Shown: one piece after another, positions 21,769 through 22,210 of the stretch
Numbering within the stretch: position 1 is the stretch's first letter
Layout of the letters: each line of letters begins with the position of its first letter
NCBI GenBank assembly: GCA_041746415.1
Contig: JBGTHB010000034.1
Span: 1-22,210 of the forward strand
Reading direction: 5' to 3'
DNA from: JBGTHB01 sp041746415
GTDB lineage: Bacteria > Pseudomonadota > Gammaproteobacteria > Coxiellales > Coxiellaceae
Length of the DNA stretch: 22,210 nucleotides
Program-made: the position numbers and the translations under genes
The notes under the pieces: model-generated
Told to the model about the DNA's origin: nothing
What the model saw: the letters and a program-made list of their open reading frames with translations, nothing else
The model's database searches: none

Positions 21769-22210
21769 TTAAGCAGACTCAACCATTTTAATGGCTTCAT
21801 TCATATCCACCGCAACGATACGCGATACGCCCGGCTCCTGCATGGTCACACCCATCATATGATCAGCCATCTCAATTGTCACTTTATTATGGCTGATAAC
21901 AATAAATTGTGTTTCTTTTGCCATCTCTTTAACCAATGCACAAAATCGCCCGACATTTAAATCATCTAATGGTGCGTCCACTTCGTCAAGCACACAAAAT
22001 GGTGCTGGGTTAAGTTGAAACATGGCAAATACCAATGAGATTGCCGTTAATGCTTTTTCACCGCCTGATAGCATATGAATGGAACTGTTTTTCTTGCCCG
22101 GTGGCTGTGCGCGCACTAACACACCTGCACTCAATAAATCATCTCCATCCAATTCTAAATAAGCGCGGCCACCACCAAAAATACGAGGAAAGATTGCCTG
22201 TAATCCTGCG
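21769..22210 (-). CDS. smc: Chromosome partition protein SMC, C-terminal end (partial)
   Basis: SMC is the ATPase of the condensin complex that compacts and segregates chromosomes. Only the last 147 codons are in the window; the frame stays open to the edge and continues upstream. The C-terminal head half is complete in its main parts: QAIFPRIFGGGRAYLEL, the ABC signature LSGGEKALTAISLVFA, Walker B with PFCVLDEVDAPLDD, and the switch His in FIVISHNK. It lies 25 bases before zipA on the same strand, consistent with a smc-zipA-ligA operon. Confidence 0.95.
   Translation of the reverse strand, partial: AGLQAIFPRIFGGGRAYLELDGDDLLSAGVLVRAQPPGKKNSSIHMLSGGEKALTAISLVFAMFQLNPAPFCVLDEVDAPLDDLNVGRFCALVKEMAKETQFIVISHNKVTIEMADHMMGVTMQEPGVSRIVAVDMNEAIKMVESA

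Noticed and set aside
1..22210. CRISPR array, tRNA, rRNA or transposase
   Set aside because: I saw no regularly spaced direct repeats, no cloverleaf-like or rRNA sequence and no transposase motif on either strand.

Overview
The window looks like chromosome from an AT-rich gammaproteobacterium. Evidence for this is a smc-zipA-ligA block, a minCDE operon, an mrdA-rodA-mltB rod-shape operon and LexA. The base composition and the mix of housekeeping genes with small sets of exported, unfamiliar proteins fit a host-associated lineage such as the Legionellales/Coxiellaceae. That placement is an inference from gene content, not a measurement.

Layout. Positions 1-4312 (+) are one tightly packed operon: the 3' end of mrdA (PBP2), rodA, a periplasmic MltB-type lytic transglycosylase, and a TPR-methyltransferase fusion. 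Positions 4343-5014 (-) encode a 3-methyladenine DNA glycosylase. A gene-free gap follows (5015-5500) that holds a GC-rich imperfect palindromic repeat. Positions 5501-9372 (+) form an accessory block: an unrecognised eight-helix membrane protein, a stand-alone Hcp (type VI secretion tube protein), an exported divergent TraB/GumN/TIKI-like protein, and an exported protein with two DM9 lectin-type repeats followed by three four-cysteine repeats. Positions 9369-10893 (-) hold lexA, yciA and doxX. Divergent from doxX is a small bufferin precursor (BufA1/DUF2282), closed by a clear intrinsic terminator, with no modification enzyme in view.

Positions 11410-15862 (+) hold minC-minD-minE, a DUF945 protein translationally coupled to minE, and an MFS transporter. 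Positions 15849-18145 (-) hold a second accessory pair: a divergent MATE-fold membrane protein with an acidic, Ser-rich cytoplasmic tail, and an unknown 215-residue protein. Positions 18214-18933 (-) encode a BAX-inhibitor-1 family membrane protein. Positions 19070-22210 (-) are ligA, zipA and the 3' end of smc.

How it fits together. The core genes cover cell shape and division (PBP2/RodA elongation machinery, MltB, MinCDE, ZipA), chromosome maintenance (SMC, LigA), and DNA damage repair and control (glycosylase, LexA). The most unusual material lies in 5501-9372 and around 10970. It consists of exported or membrane proteins, including a DM9/Cys-repeat protein, a TraB-like protein, an orphan Hcp and an orphan bufferin. 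These could act at the cell surface, against competitors or in a host, but no complete secretion system or biosynthetic cluster is present in the window.
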